Shown here: piece by piece, positions 17,354 through 25,195 of the stretch
How the letters are laid out: every line of letters starts with the position of its first letter
How positions within the stretch are numbered: position 1 is the stretch's first letter
Assembly: GCF_025460805.1 (NCBI RefSeq)
Contig: NZ_JAMXFJ010000003.1
Span: forward strand, 438,795 to 502,794
DNA: 64,000 nt
Direction of reading: 5' to 3'
DNA from: Microvirga sesbaniae
GTDB lineage: Bacteria; Pseudomonadota; Alphaproteobacteria; Rhizobiales; Beijerinckiaceae
Made by a program: the position numbers and the translations under genes
The notes under the pieces: generated by a model
Database searches by the model: none
What the model was told of the DNA's origin: nothing
Seen by the model: only the letters and a program-made list of their open reading frames with translations

Positions 17354-18517
17354 TCAGTTGGACTTGGCGGCCTTCACCGGGTCCTTGACGTTCGGGATCG
17401 TGGCGAACTCCACGTTGTAGAGCTCGCCATCCCGGCGCTCGACCTTGCGCACATAGATGTTCTGGACGATGTCGCGGGTCTGCGGGTCGATGGAGACCGG
17501 ACCGCGCGGGCTCGTCCAGCTCATGCCCTTCATGGCGTCGATCAGTGCCTGGCCGCCCTGCCCGTTGGTCTTCTTCAGGCCCTCGTAGATCAGGTGCATG
17601 CCGTCATAGCCGCCCACCGCCATGAAGTTCGGCCGCATGCCGTTGTTGGCCTTCTTGAAAGCCTCGACGAAGGCCTTGTTCTCCGGGCTGTCGTGGGCGG
17701 CGGAATAATGCTGGGTCGTGATCGCGCCGAGCGCCACGTCGCCCATGTTGTTCAGCAGATCGTCGTCCGTCACGTCGCCGGGGCCGATCAGCTTGATGCC
17801 GCTCTTGTCGAGGCCGCGCTCGACGAACTGCTTCATGAACTGCGCGCCGATGCCGGAGGGCACGAACACGAAGAGCGCATCGGGTTTCGCGTCCGCCACC
17901 TTCTGCAGGAAGGGCGAGAAGTCCGGGTTGGCGAGCGGAACCCGCAGGTTCTCCACCTGTCCGCCCTTGGCCGTGAACGCCGAGGTGAAGGCCTTCTCGG
18001 CGTCGATGCCCGGCCCGTAGTCCGACACCAGGGTCGCGACCTTCTTGATGCCGTTCTGGGCGGCCCACTCGGCCATGGGCACCGTGGCCTGCGGCAGGGT
18101 GAAGCTCGTGCGCACGATATAGGGCGAGGCCTCGGTGATGGTCGCCGTGGCCGCCGCCATCACGACGGCCGGCACCTTCGCCTGGGTGGCGAGCGGCGCC
18201 GGCGCGAGGGCGAGCGGGGTCAGGCCGAAGCCCGCCATGACGGCGATCTTGTCGTTGACGATGAGCTCCTGCGCGAGCCGCTTGGTGACGTCGGCCGTGC
18301 CGGTGTCATCCTTGACGATGAGCTGGATCTTCTTGCCCGCCACCGTGTCGCCGTTCTGCTGCATGTAGAGCTTCGCGGCCGCCTCGATCTGCCGCCCCGT
18401 CGACGCGAAGGGCCCGGTCATCGGCAGGATCAGGCCGATCTTCAAGGGCTCCTGAGCCGATGCCGCCCCGGTCAGGGCCAGCATGGCGGCGGCCCCCAGG
18501 AATGTGCGTCTCAACAT
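17354..18517 (-). CDS. Periplasmic substrate-binding protein of Liv-type ABC importer (copy 1)
   Basis: A 387-residue type I periplasmic-binding-protein fold (Peripla_BP_6). A clear Sec signal peptide (MLRRTFLGAAAMLALTGAASA) with AxA cleavage precedes QEPLKIGLILPMTGPFASTG. It presents ligand to LivHM. The ligand is unknown, but its place directly after vanA-vanB-gntR suggests vanillate or a related methoxybenzoate. A second protein at 21528-22703 is nearly the same over most of its length (identical runs at the N-terminus, around PNFMAVGGYDGMHLIYEG and at the C-terminus VKDPVKAAKSN). The pair therefore arose by recent duplication. The differences cluster in the ligand-side segments around residues 115-165 and 220-235. 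Confidence 0.9.
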   Translation of the reverse strand: MLRRTFLGAAAMLALTGAASAQEPLKIGLILPMTGPFASTGRQIEAAAKLYMQQNGDTVAGKKIQLIVKDDTGTADVTKRLAQELIVNDKIAVMAGFGLTPLALAPAPLATQAKVPAVVMAAATATITEASPYIVRTSFTLPQATVPMAEWAAQNGIKKVATLVSDYGPGIDAEKAFTSAFTAKGGQVENLRVPLANPDFSPFLQKVADAKPDALFVFVPSGIGAQFMKQFVERGLDKSGIKLIGPGDVTDDDLLNNMGDVALGAITTQHYSAAHDSPENKAFVEAFKKANNGMRPNFMAVGGYDGMHLIYEGLKKTNGQGGQALIDAMKGMSWTSPRGPVSIDPQTRDIVQNIYVRKVERRDGELYNVEFATIPNVKDPVKAAKSN

Positions 18518-18548
18518 GTTTCCTCACTCCCTCTTCGGCTTTTTGCCG

Positions 18549-19304
18549 TTAGGCGCGGATGCGCCGTTTGATGAGCGCAGAACCCGGCACAAGGTCCATG
18601 TCCCTCTGGTTTGTCAGCGCTCGTTCCAGATTTCGGTGCGCGATGCGGGCGTGCTCGCGCATGATCGCCTCGGCCCGGCTGCCCTCGCGCCGCTCGATGG
18701 CCGTCAGGACGCAGCGATGCTGGTCCTGGGCGACGGTCAGGATGTGATGCAGCTCCGGCGATCGCGATTGAACGGGCACCAGGGCGCTCGCCGAGGCGAA
18801 CGGCAGGGCGCTCGCCCGCTCGATCTGCCGCGCCAAGGGCGGAGAATCGGCCATGTCGATCAGGATCCGGTGAAACCGGGCGTTCAGTTCGACATATTGC
18901 GACAGGTCGATCTCGAGCATCTCGCGGCGGACGACCTCGTCGATCTCATCGAGGCATGCCGCGGCCTCCAGGAGTTCCGAGCGGCCGACGCCGCGCTCGG
19001 CGGCAAGCCGCGCCGCCAGACCTTCCAGCGTTCCGCGGATCTCGATGGAGATGAAGACCTCCTTCTCGGAGAAGGCCTTCACGGCGAAACCGCCGGACGG
19101 AATGGCTTCCAGCAGCCCCTCCTCCTCCAGGCGCACGAGGGCCATCCGGACCGGGGTGCGCGAGACGCCGAGCCGTTCGACCATTTGCAGCTCGGAGACC
19201 CGCTCGCCCGGGTTCAAAGCGCCGCGAAGAACCAGCTCGCGCAGGGCAAGCTGCGCCTTCACGGTCTGCGAGAGCGCGCGGTCGCTGGTCTTCTCGATGC
19301 TCAT
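18549..19304 (-). CDS. GntR-family (FCD/FadR subgroup) transcriptional regulator of the van operon
   Basis: A 251-residue regulator with an N-terminal winged helix (LRELVLRGALNPGERVSE, then RLGVSRTPVRMALVRLEEEG) and a helical FCD ligand domain carrying metal/ligand His residues (ARFHRILI, HHILTVAQDQH, EHARIAHR). Its ATG overlaps the vanB stop (TGATG), so it is made with the demethylase and probably feeds back on it. Two copies of the palindrome CTGTATACAG lie in front of vanA and are the likely operator; GntR proteins of this subgroup commonly use TGTATACA-like sites. The effector would be vanillate or a similar acid, by context only. Confidence 0.85.
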   Translation of the reverse strand: MSIEKTSDRALSQTVKAQLALRELVLRGALNPGERVSELQMVERLGVSRTPVRMALVRLEEEGLLEAIPSGGFAVKAFSEKEVFISIEIRGTLEGLAARLAAERGVGRSELLEAAACLDEIDEVVRREMLEIDLSQYVELNARFHRILIDMADSPPLARQIERASALPFASASALVPVQSRSPELHHILTVAQDQHRCVLTAIERREGSRAEAIMREHARIAHRNLERALTNQRDMDLVPGSALIKRRIRA

Positions 19305-20278
19305 CAGGCCGCCCTGTCCGCCGTGTCGATGGTGATGGTGCCGCCTGCGACCCGCGACACGCAGGTGCAGAGCTTGGCGTTCGCGGCCTTCTCCTCGTCG
19401 CTGAAGAACACGTCGCGGTGATCGACGATGCCGTCCACCTCCAGGATGGAGAGCGCGCAGAGCCCGCATTCGCCGCGCCGGCAATCGGAAATCATGGCGA
19501 CCCCGGCCGTCTCGAGCGCATCCAGCATGGTCTTGTTCTGCGGGACGTCGACCACGAGGTTCAGGCGCGGGATGTTGACCTTGAAGGGCTGCGAGGCGAA
19601 GCGCCCGCTGTTGCCGAAGGTCTCGAAGCGCAGCTGATCGACGGGACGTCCGCTCAGCTGCCAGGCGCGCTTGGCCGCCTCCAGCAGGCCGATGGGCCCG
19701 CAGACATAAAGCTCGCCGCCGGGTGCGAGCCGGGCAATCTCGGAATCGAGATCCACCCTGCCCCCGTCCGTATCGACGAACAGGTGCAGCCGGTCGCCGA
19801 TCCGCGCGCGCAGCTCGTCGGCAAGCGCCGCGTCCTCCCGGCGCCGGCAGGCGTAGAGCACCCGGAAATTCGCATCGATGTCCGCGAGCGCCATCGCCAT
19901 GGTGAAGATCGGCGTGATGCCGATGCCCCCGGCGAGAAGGAGGTATTCCGGCCGGCCCCGGCCGAGATCGAAGTGATTGCCCGGAGTCGAAATGGTGAGC
20001 CGGGCGCCAGGCTCGAGGCTCCACATATAGGCCGAGCCGCCCCGGCTGTCGCCGAGGAGTTTGACCGCGATCCGGTAGAGGCCGTCCGCGCACGGTCCTA
20101 CGATCGAATAGGACCGCACGTCCGGACGCTCGCCGATCTGCACCGTCACGTTGATGTGGCTGCCGGGCGTCGGGGCGACGAAGTCTCCCGAGGGCTCGAT
20201 CTCGAAGAGTCGGATGTCGGGGGAGAGATCCCGCGTCCGGAGCAGCTTCGCGGCGCGCCATTCGATTTGCTCGGCCAT
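19304..20278 (-). CDS. vanB: Vanillate O-demethylase reductase subunit (VanB-like)
   Basis: A 324-residue class IA phthalate-dioxygenase-type reductase that passes electrons from NADH to the Rieske oxygenase. The flavin-binding motif RSYSIVG lies near residue 55, the nucleotide-binding motif GGIGITPIFTMA near 118, and the C-terminal plant-type [2Fe-2S] ferredoxin cysteines in CRRGECGLC plus the distal CTC. FMN domain, then NAD domain, then ferredoxin is the expected order for VanB. The ATG at 20278 lies 8 bases after the vanA stop; longer frames run through vanA. The gene stop overlaps the gntR start. Confidence 0.9.
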   Translation of the reverse strand: MAEQIEWRAAKLLRTRDLSPDIRLFEIEPSGDFVAPTPGSHINVTVQIGERPDVRSYSIVGPCADGLYRIAVKLLGDSRGGSAYMWSLEPGARLTISTPGNHFDLGRGRPEYLLLAGGIGITPIFTMAMALADIDANFRVLYACRRREDAALADELRARIGDRLHLFVDTDGGRVDLDSEIARLAPGGELYVCGPIGLLEAAKRAWQLSGRPVDQLRFETFGNSGRFASQPFKVNIPRLNLVVDVPQNKTMLDALETAGVAMISDCRRGECGLCALSILEVDGIVDHRDVFFSDEEKAANAKLCTCVSRVAGGTITIDTADRAA

Positions 20279-20286
20279 CGTCGGAC

Positions 20287-21369
20287 CTACTCGGCCGCCT
20301 GGCTCGGCACATGCGGCTGCGGGCCGTATTCGTCGTCCAGCATCGCGTCGATGAGCTTGCGCGCCCACAGGGCACCCGCATCGATGTTGAGGTTGTAGAA
20401 CGGCATCCTGGGGTTCCGGTCGATGGCGACCTGCTGCGCCTCGAGGACTACGTGGTCCTGGTCGTAGACGCCCTTGCCCTCGTTGACATGCGCCTTGTTG
20501 ATGTCCCGGGTCAGCTGCTCGTCGTCCGTCCGGAAGGTTCGCACGAAATTCCAGAAATAGTGGCACGACTTGTCCGACTCGGGCGTGATCGCCGCCAGGA
20601 ACGCGCCGTTGACGCCCTGCGAGCGATCCCCTTGCGGAGCGCCCGTTCCGGTGACGGCGACGCCCACGTCGCCGACCACGATGGACGGCGCCTGGAAATA
20701 GATGATCTGCCACCGGTCCACATGCTCGCCCGGCCGGCCGAGCTGCCGGGCCCAGAAGGGCGGCGGCTCGATGCCGATCATCCAGCGCGTCACCGTGGCG
20801 GTGCGGTCGGTATGGGTCACGTCGAACGGCGCGCTGGTGATCGCCTCGTCGCCGATGCTGCCCGCGTGCACATAGGTCTCGTGCGTCAGGTCCATCAGGT
20901 TGTCGATCACGAGGCGGTAGTCGCATTTCAGGCTGTAGAAGGTGCCGCCCTCGCCGACCCAGTCGGCGCCGTCGTTCCAGTGGAAGTCCGGGATCTTCGC
21001 AGGGTCCGCCAGCGCGGGATCGCCAGGCCAGATCCATACGAGGCGATGGCGCTCGGCCACGGGATAGGAGCGCACGCAGGCCGACGGGTTGATGGTCTTC
21101 TGCGCCGGCATGTAGGTGCACCGGCCGGCGGAGTTGAAGACGAGGCCGTGATAGCCGCAGATCACCTGATCGCCTTCGAGGCGCCCCATCGAAAGCGGCA
21201 GCAGGCGATGCCAGCATGCGTCCTCGAGGGCGACGACCTGGCCGTCCGTGCGGCGGTAGAGAACCACGTCCCTGTCGCAGATCGTCCGGGCCGCGAGTTC
21301 GTGCCTGATCTCGTGGCCCCAGGCTGCGGCGTACCACGCGTTGAGGGGATAAGCCTTGGCGTGCGTCAT
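20287..21369 (-). CDS. vanA: Vanillate O-demethylase oxygenase subunit (VanA-like Rieske oxygenase)
   Basis: A 360-residue Rieske non-heme iron oxygenase that removes the O-methyl group of vanillate-type acids as formaldehyde. Rieske ligands are Cys52-x-His54 and Cys71-x-x-His74. The mononuclear iron site is seen in NLMDLTHETYVH with His163 and His168. Length and spacing match VanA. The ATG is preceded by CAGGGAGAAAA, a good ribosome binding site. It heads a co-directional run of about 10 kb including vanB, gntR, a Liv importer, a MetE-like gene and a dioxygenase. Specificity between vanillate, syringate, veratrate and other methoxybenzoates cannot be read from the sequence. Confidence 0.9.
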   Translation of the reverse strand: MTHAKAYPLNAWYAAAWGHEIRHELAARTICDRDVVLYRRTDGQVVALEDACWHRLLPLSMGRLEGDQVICGYHGLVFNSAGRCTYMPAQKTINPSACVRSYPVAERHRLVWIWPGDPALADPAKIPDFHWNDGADWVGEGGTFYSLKCDYRLVIDNLMDLTHETYVHAGSIGDEAITSAPFDVTHTDRTATVTRWMIGIEPPPFWARQLGRPGEHVDRWQIIYFQAPSIVVGDVGVAVTGTGAPQGDRSQGVNGAFLAAITPESDKSCHYFWNFVRTFRTDDEQLTRDINKAHVNEGKGVYDQDHVVLEAQQVAIDRNPRMPFYNLNIDAGALWARKLIDAMLDDEYGPQPHVPSQAAE

Positions 21370-21389
21370 CCGTTTTCTCCCTGAGCAGA

Positions 21390-21399
21390 CTGTATACAG
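21390..21399. promoter_or_regulatory. GntR operator copy 1, CTGTATACAG
   Basis: A perfect 10-base palindrome located 20 bases upstream of the vanA start. It is repeated exactly at 21475. Its position would block a vanA promoter or the early transcribed region. The co-transcribed GntR protein is the obvious candidate ligand. Confidence 0.65.
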
Positions 21400-21474
21400 T
21401 TAACGCGCTACAGCAACTATACTTGCGGCTAATACCGGCGGTTATGGCTGAAAACCGGCCGAGATGATCTGGAC

Positions 21475-21484
21475 CTGTATACAG
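21475..21484. promoter_or_regulatory. GntR operator copy 2, CTGTATACAG
   Basis: The second exact copy of the palindrome, 85 bases from the first and directly abutting the terminator of the upstream binding-protein gene. The 85-base spacing is close to eight helical turns, which would allow a looped complex over the vanA promoter. Looping is inference. Confidence 0.6.
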
Positions 21485-21513
21485 AAAAAAGCGCCATCTT
21501 GCGATGGCGCTTT
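21485..21513 (-). terminator. Rho-independent terminator after binding-protein copy 2
   Basis: On the minus strand an 11-base stem (AAAGCGCCATC and complement) with a 4-base loop is followed by a run of Ts. It lies 15 bases after the stop of the gene at 21528. It separates that transcript from the vanA promoter region. Confidence 0.85.
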
Positions 21514-21527
21514 CGGCCGGCGTGGTC

Positions 21528-22703
21528 TCAGTTGGACTTGGCGGCCTTCACCGGGTCCTTGACGTTCGGGATCGTGGCGAACTCCACGTTGTAGAGCTCG
21601 CCGTCCTTCCGCTCGACCTTGCGGATATAGACGTTCTGGACGATGTCGCGGGTCTGCGGGTCGATGGAGACCGGGCCGCGCGGGCTCGTCCAGCTCATCC
21701 CCTTCATGGCGTCGATCAGAGCCTGGCCGCCCTGCCCGTTGGTCTTCTTCAGGCCCTCGTAGATCAGGTGCATGCCGTCATAGCCGCCCACCGCCATGAA
21801 GTTCGGCCGCATGCCGTTGTTGGCCTTCTTGAAAGCCTCCACGAAGGCCTTGTTCTCCGGGCTGTCGTGGGCGGCGGAGTAGTGGTGCGCGGTGACGGCA
21901 CCCAGGGCGACGTCGCCGATGTTGTTGAGAAGATCGTCGTCCGTGACGCTGCCTTCCGCCAGGAAACGGATCCCGCTCTTGTCGAGGCCGCGCTCCACGA
22001 ACTGCTTCATGAACTGCGCGCCGACGCCGGAGGGCACGAAGGCCAGGAGGGCATCGGGCTTCGCGTCCGCCACCTTCTGCAGGAAGGGCGAGAAGTCCGG
22101 GTTGGCGAGCGGAACCCGCAGGTTCTCCACCTGCCCGCCGGCCTTGGTGAAGGTTTCCGTGAAGGCCTTTTCCACATCGATGCCGGGGCCGTAATCCGAC
22201 ACGATGGTGACCACCCGCTTGAGGCCCTCCTTCGCGGCCCATTCGGCGAGCGGCACGGTCACCTGCGCGGCCGTGAAGCTCGAGCGCACGATATAGGGCG
22301 ACTGCTCGGGAATGATCGACGTGGCGGCGGCCATCACCACCTCGGGCACCTTCGCCTGGGTGGCGAGCGGCGCGGTCGCAAGCGCCAGCGGCGTCAGGCC
22401 GAACCCCGCGAGCACTGCCGCCTTGTCCTGCACGATGAGCTCCTGGGCGAGACGCTTGGTGACGTCGGCCGTGCCGGTGTCGTCCTTGACGATGAGCTGG
22501 ATCTTCTTGCCCGCCACCGTGTCGCCGTTCTGCTGCATGTAGAGCTTGGCGGCCGCCTCGATCTGCCGCCCCGTCGACGCGAAGGGCCCGGTCATCGGCA
22601 GGATCAGGCCGATCTTCAGGGGCTCCTGGGCCGATGCCGCCCCGGTCAGGGCCAGCATGGCGGCCGCGATCCCTGCGGCGCTGATGAAAGTCCGTCGTAG
22701 CAT
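21528..22703 (-). CDS. Periplasmic substrate-binding protein of Liv-type importer (copy 2)
   Basis: A 391-residue Peripla_BP_6 protein with signal peptide (MLRRTFISAAGIAAAMLALTGAASA by position, cleaved before QEPLKIG). The start at 22703 has a strong GGGAGGAAGG ribosome binding site. It is a close paralogue of the protein at 17354-18517, with the same N-terminal 90 residues apart from the leader and the same C-terminal 130 residues bar a few changes. There is no permease next to it, so it may share the livHMGF set encoded beyond vanAB and widen its ligand range. It ends in its own terminator. Confidence 0.9.
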   Translation of the reverse strand: MLRRTFISAAGIAAAMLALTGAASAQEPLKIGLILPMTGPFASTGRQIEAAAKLYMQQNGDTVAGKKIQLIVKDDTGTADVTKRLAQELIVQDKAAVLAGFGLTPLALATAPLATQAKVPEVVMAAATSIIPEQSPYIVRSSFTAAQVTVPLAEWAAKEGLKRVVTIVSDYGPGIDVEKAFTETFTKAGGQVENLRVPLANPDFSPFLQKVADAKPDALLAFVPSGVGAQFMKQFVERGLDKSGIRFLAEGSVTDDDLLNNIGDVALGAVTAHHYSAAHDSPENKAFVEAFKKANNGMRPNFMAVGGYDGMHLIYEGLKKTNGQGGQALIDAMKGMSWTSPRGPVSIDPQTRDIVQNVYIRKVERKDGELYNVEFATIPNVKDPVKAAKSN

Positions 22704-22800
22704 GTGTCCTTCCTCCCGTTCGACCTTCCCTGGCTCGTCCGTCTGGCGCTTGGCGGCCTTTTTGGAACCGGAGAAGGTGATCTCTTCGATCGTTGAGCCT

Positions 22801-23817
22801 CTATTCGGGCTTGATCCCCGCACGCTTCACGAGGTCGCCCCACCGGGTCATCTCGGTGACGATATGGCGGCGGAACTCGTCCGGCGTCGTGGTCCAGACC
22901 TCGGCGCCTTCGAGCGACAGCCGCTCGGCGATCTCCGGCGCCCCCATGGCGGCCCTGATCTCGGCGTTGAGGCGGTCGACGACGGCCTTCGGCGTGCCGG
23001 CCGGAACCAGGATGCCGTACCACTGCGACGCTTCGAAGCCGGGAAAGCCCAGTTCCGCAACGGTCGGAACCGCCGGAGCGGCCTTGAGGCGCGACAGGCC
23101 CGAGACCGCGAGCGCCCGCATCGTGCCGCCCTCCACGTGCTGGACCAGGTTCGGCGCTCCGGTGAACATGACCTGCACCCGTCCGCCGAGCAGGTCCGTC
23201 ACCGCCGGGGCCGTGCCGCGATAGGGCACGTGCGTCATCGAGATGCCGGTGCGGTCGCAGAGGGCGACGGTCGCGATGTGCGCGGCGCTGCCGATGCCGC
23301 CGGACGCGTAGTTGAGCTTGCCGGGGTTCTGCCTGGCGTAGGCGATCAGCTCCTGCAAGGTCTTGGCCGGCACGTCCGGGTGGACGACGAGCATGTTGTG
23401 CACGTTGGCGATGCCGCTCACCGGCTCGAAGCTCTTCATCGGGTCGTAGGGCAGCTTGGGATAGAGCGCCGGGTTCACCGCGAAGGTGCCGATATGGCCC
23501 ATCACGATGGTATGTCCGTCCGCGGCCGCGCGGGCCACGGATCCGACGCCGACGGAGCCGCCGGCTCCCGGACGGGATTCGACGATCACCGGGTTCTTCA
23601 GCGCGGCCTCGAGCCGCTGGCCGAGCAGCCGCGCCAGGATGTCGGTCGATCCTCCCGGCGTGAAGGGGACGACCAGCAGGATGTTCTGGCTCGGCCAGGT
23701 CTGGGCCGCGGCCCGCGCCGAAGAGCCCGCGGAGAGCCCCAGGGCGGCCGCTCCCATCAGGATCTGGCGGCGGCTGACGGCGTGTCGCGAGCCGCTCACA
23801 GGTGGATCATCCTGCAT
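22801..23817 (-). CDS. Bug-family tripartite tricarboxylate transporter substrate-binding protein
   Basis: A 338-residue periplasmic binding protein of the TctC/Bug family. A twin-arginine-like leader (SRRQILMGAAALGLSAGSSA) precedes mature sequence WPSQNILLVVPFTPGGSTDILAR. The family's glycine-rich ligand loops are seen in RPGAGGSVG and NYASGGIGSAAH, with HVPYRGTAPAVTDLLGGRV downstream. The start at 23817 is preceded by GGAGGAACC. No TctA/TctB membrane partner is in the window, which is common for Bug proteins. The ligand is probably an aromatic or dicarboxylic acid from the adjacent pathways (inference). Confidence 0.85.
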   Translation of the reverse strand: MQDDPPVSGSRHAVSRRQILMGAAALGLSAGSSARAAAQTWPSQNILLVVPFTPGGSTDILARLLGQRLEAALKNPVIVESRPGAGGSVGVGSVARAAADGHTIVMGHIGTFAVNPALYPKLPYDPMKSFEPVSGIANVHNMLVVHPDVPAKTLQELIAYARQNPGKLNYASGGIGSAAHIATVALCDRTGISMTHVPYRGTAPAVTDLLGGRVQVMFTGAPNLVQHVEGGTMRALAVSGLSRLKAAPAVPTVAELGFPGFEASQWYGILVPAGTPKAVVDRLNAEIRAAMGAPEIAERLSLEGAEVWTTTPDEFRRHIVTEMTRWGDLVKRAGIKPE

Positions 23818-23872
23818 CGATTGGTTCCTCCGGCTTGTTCTTGTGGCGTCGACTGTCACGGGTCTTATCGTC

Positions 23873-24010
23873 TAAAGCATCGGACCCAAAAGTGGACTTG
23901 CACTTTTGGGATCCATCCGATGCTTTCTTCTTGAATGAGAGCATCGGTCAGAACGGACCCGGCGGGCCGCGCCAGCGAAAACCGGATCCACTTTTCCGTC
24001 CGATGCTCTA
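23873..24010. repeat. MITE-like double-hairpin element, copy A
   Basis: A 138-bp element bounded by TA. It begins TAAAGCATCGGAC and ends GTCCGATGCTCTA. Inside are two consecutive AGCATCGG...CCGATGCT palindromes; the first encloses CAAAAGTGGACTTGC/GCACTTTTGGG, and the second holds a GAAAACCGGATCCACTTTTC segment. Copies B (35613-35725, inverted) and C (60797-60977) match it closely. The final CTA is also the stop codon (TAG, minus strand) of the YciI-like gene. No transposase is encoded. TA ends fit target-site duplication by IS630/Tc1-type enzymes, which is inference. Confidence 0.85.
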
Positions 24011-24322
24011 GGGAGTCATCGGGTCGATCCGGTGCGCCTGGAAGCGCGACGCCAGGGCGGTGATCTCGATCGACTCGACGATGCCGGCGAGAGCGTAGGG
24101 ATCGCTCTCGGCGAAGGCCCGGGCGGCCTCGCGCGAGGGCGCTTCCAGGACGCCGAAATTTCCGTGCGGCGTCTCGCCGTCGTCCTCGGTCAGGGCGGAG
24201 CCGATCAGCACACGGGCGAGCCCGCCTCCGCCCGTGGCGACATGCTGGCGGTGCGCCTCCCGGTGCTGCTCGCGCAAGGCCGCCGCATCGCCCCGATGGC
24301 GGCAGATCATGAGCCAGTACAT
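24008..24322 (-). CDS. YciI-like small protein
   Basis: A protein of about 104 residues resembling the YciI/dimeric alpha-beta barrel family. It has the pattern MYWLMICRHRGDAAALRE, a central GGGGLARVLIGSALTEDD and GNFGVLEAPSREAARAFAESDPYALAGI, where YciI proteins keep the conserved Asp-Pro-(F/Y). Members occur beside aromatic and chlorinated-aromatic pathways as presumed lactone or cleavage-product enzymes, but their role is not defined. It follows ligB by 4 bases and probably acts on a related intermediate. The start at 24322 is chosen over an overlapping ATG at 24352. The stop codon lies in the terminal TA of repeat copy A. Confidence 0.65.
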   Translation of the reverse strand: MYWLMICRHRGDAAALREQHREAHRQHVATGGGGLARVLIGSALTEDDGETPHGNFGVLEAPSREAARAFAESDPYALAGIVESIEITALASRFQAHRIDPMTP

Positions 24323-24326
24323 GGCG

Positions 24327-25193
24327 TCACGCGGCCGCGGCGCGGGCGGCATCCGCCCGGTTCTCGAGGACGATCATGCCCGCCCCGGTCATGGAGGCCG
24401 GCACGAAGTAGTGCCTGTGCCGGACCACCACGTCCGGGTCCATGGCGCCGCGCATGACCAGCCACATCATGAGCTCGGCGCCCTCGCTGCCGAACATCTC
24501 CACATATTGCTCGCGCGACATGGCCGCGAGCCTATCGGGATCGGCCGCGATATCGTTCAGGAAGGCCTGGTCGGCCTGCGGATTGACGAAGCCCGCGCGG
24601 GCGCCCTGGAGCTGGTGGGACAGGCCGCCGGTTCCGACCACGACGAAGCGCTCGTCGCTGTCGTAGCTCTCGATCGCCCGGCGCAGGACGCGACCCATCT
24701 CGTAGCAGCGGCTCGGCAGCGGGATCGGGTACTGGATCACGTTGACGAAGATCGGCACGACCTTCACGGGCCATGCGTCCGGCTTGCCCCAGAACAGCTC
24801 CATCGGCACCTGGAGCCCGTGATCGACCTCGATCTCCTGGCAGATCATCGGGTCGAACCGGTTCTCGACCAGGGTGTCGATGAAATGCCACGAGAAGTCG
24901 ACCGCCCCCTTGAACGGCGCGATCGCGCGCGGCCCCCAGCCTTCGTCGACCGGCCGGTATTCCTCCGCGCAGCCGACCGCGAAGGTCGGCACCTTGTCGA
25001 GGAAGAACGTGTTGCCGTGATCGTTGAAGATCACCACGGCCACGTCGGGCTTGTTCTCCCTCACCCAGTCCTGGCCAGGGATGTATCCGTCGAAGAACGG
25101 CTTCCAGTCCGGCGTATCCCGCAGACCCTTGTCGAGGGCCGCGCTGATCGAGGGAACATGGGACGTTCCGAGACCTCCGATGAGTTTTGCCAT
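24327..25193 (-). CDS. ligB: Protocatechuate 4,5-dioxygenase / gallate dioxygenase beta subunit (LigB)
   Basis: A 288-residue class III (LigB-type) extradiol dioxygenase. The metal triad known from Sphingobium LigB (His12, His61, Glu242) is matched by His12 in GTSHVPS, His59 in FNDHGN and Glu240 in SEGAELMMW. The catalytic His is at 193 in GTGGLSHQLQG. It opens the ring of protocatechuate or gallate-type substrates and normally needs a small LigA subunit. Here LigA is the C-terminal part of the upstream hydrolase fusion, whose stop is 2 bases away. Whether protocatechuate, gallate or 3-O-methylgallate is the main substrate is open. Confidence 0.9.
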   Translation of the reverse strand: MAKLIGGLGTSHVPSISAALDKGLRDTPDWKPFFDGYIPGQDWVRENKPDVAVVIFNDHGNTFFLDKVPTFAVGCAEEYRPVDEGWGPRAIAPFKGAVDFSWHFIDTLVENRFDPMICQEIEVDHGLQVPMELFWGKPDAWPVKVVPIFVNVIQYPIPLPSRCYEMGRVLRRAIESYDSDERFVVVGTGGLSHQLQGARAGFVNPQADQAFLNDIAADPDRLAAMSREQYVEMFGSEGAELMMWLVMRGAMDPDVVVRHRHYFVPASMTGAGMIVLENRADAARAAAA

Positions 25194-25195
25194 TC

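Noticed and set aside
21485..21513. The AAAAAAGCGCCATC hairpin as an operator for the GntR protein
   Set aside because: Stem plus T-run on the minus strand, 15 bases after a stop codon, is a standard intrinsic terminator. The operator is better matched by the CTGTATACAG copies.
23873..24010. Copy A as a riboswitch or small RNA gene
   Set aside because: The same sequence occurs at three unrelated loci in both orientations with TA ends, which marks a mobile repeat and not a locus-specific RNA.
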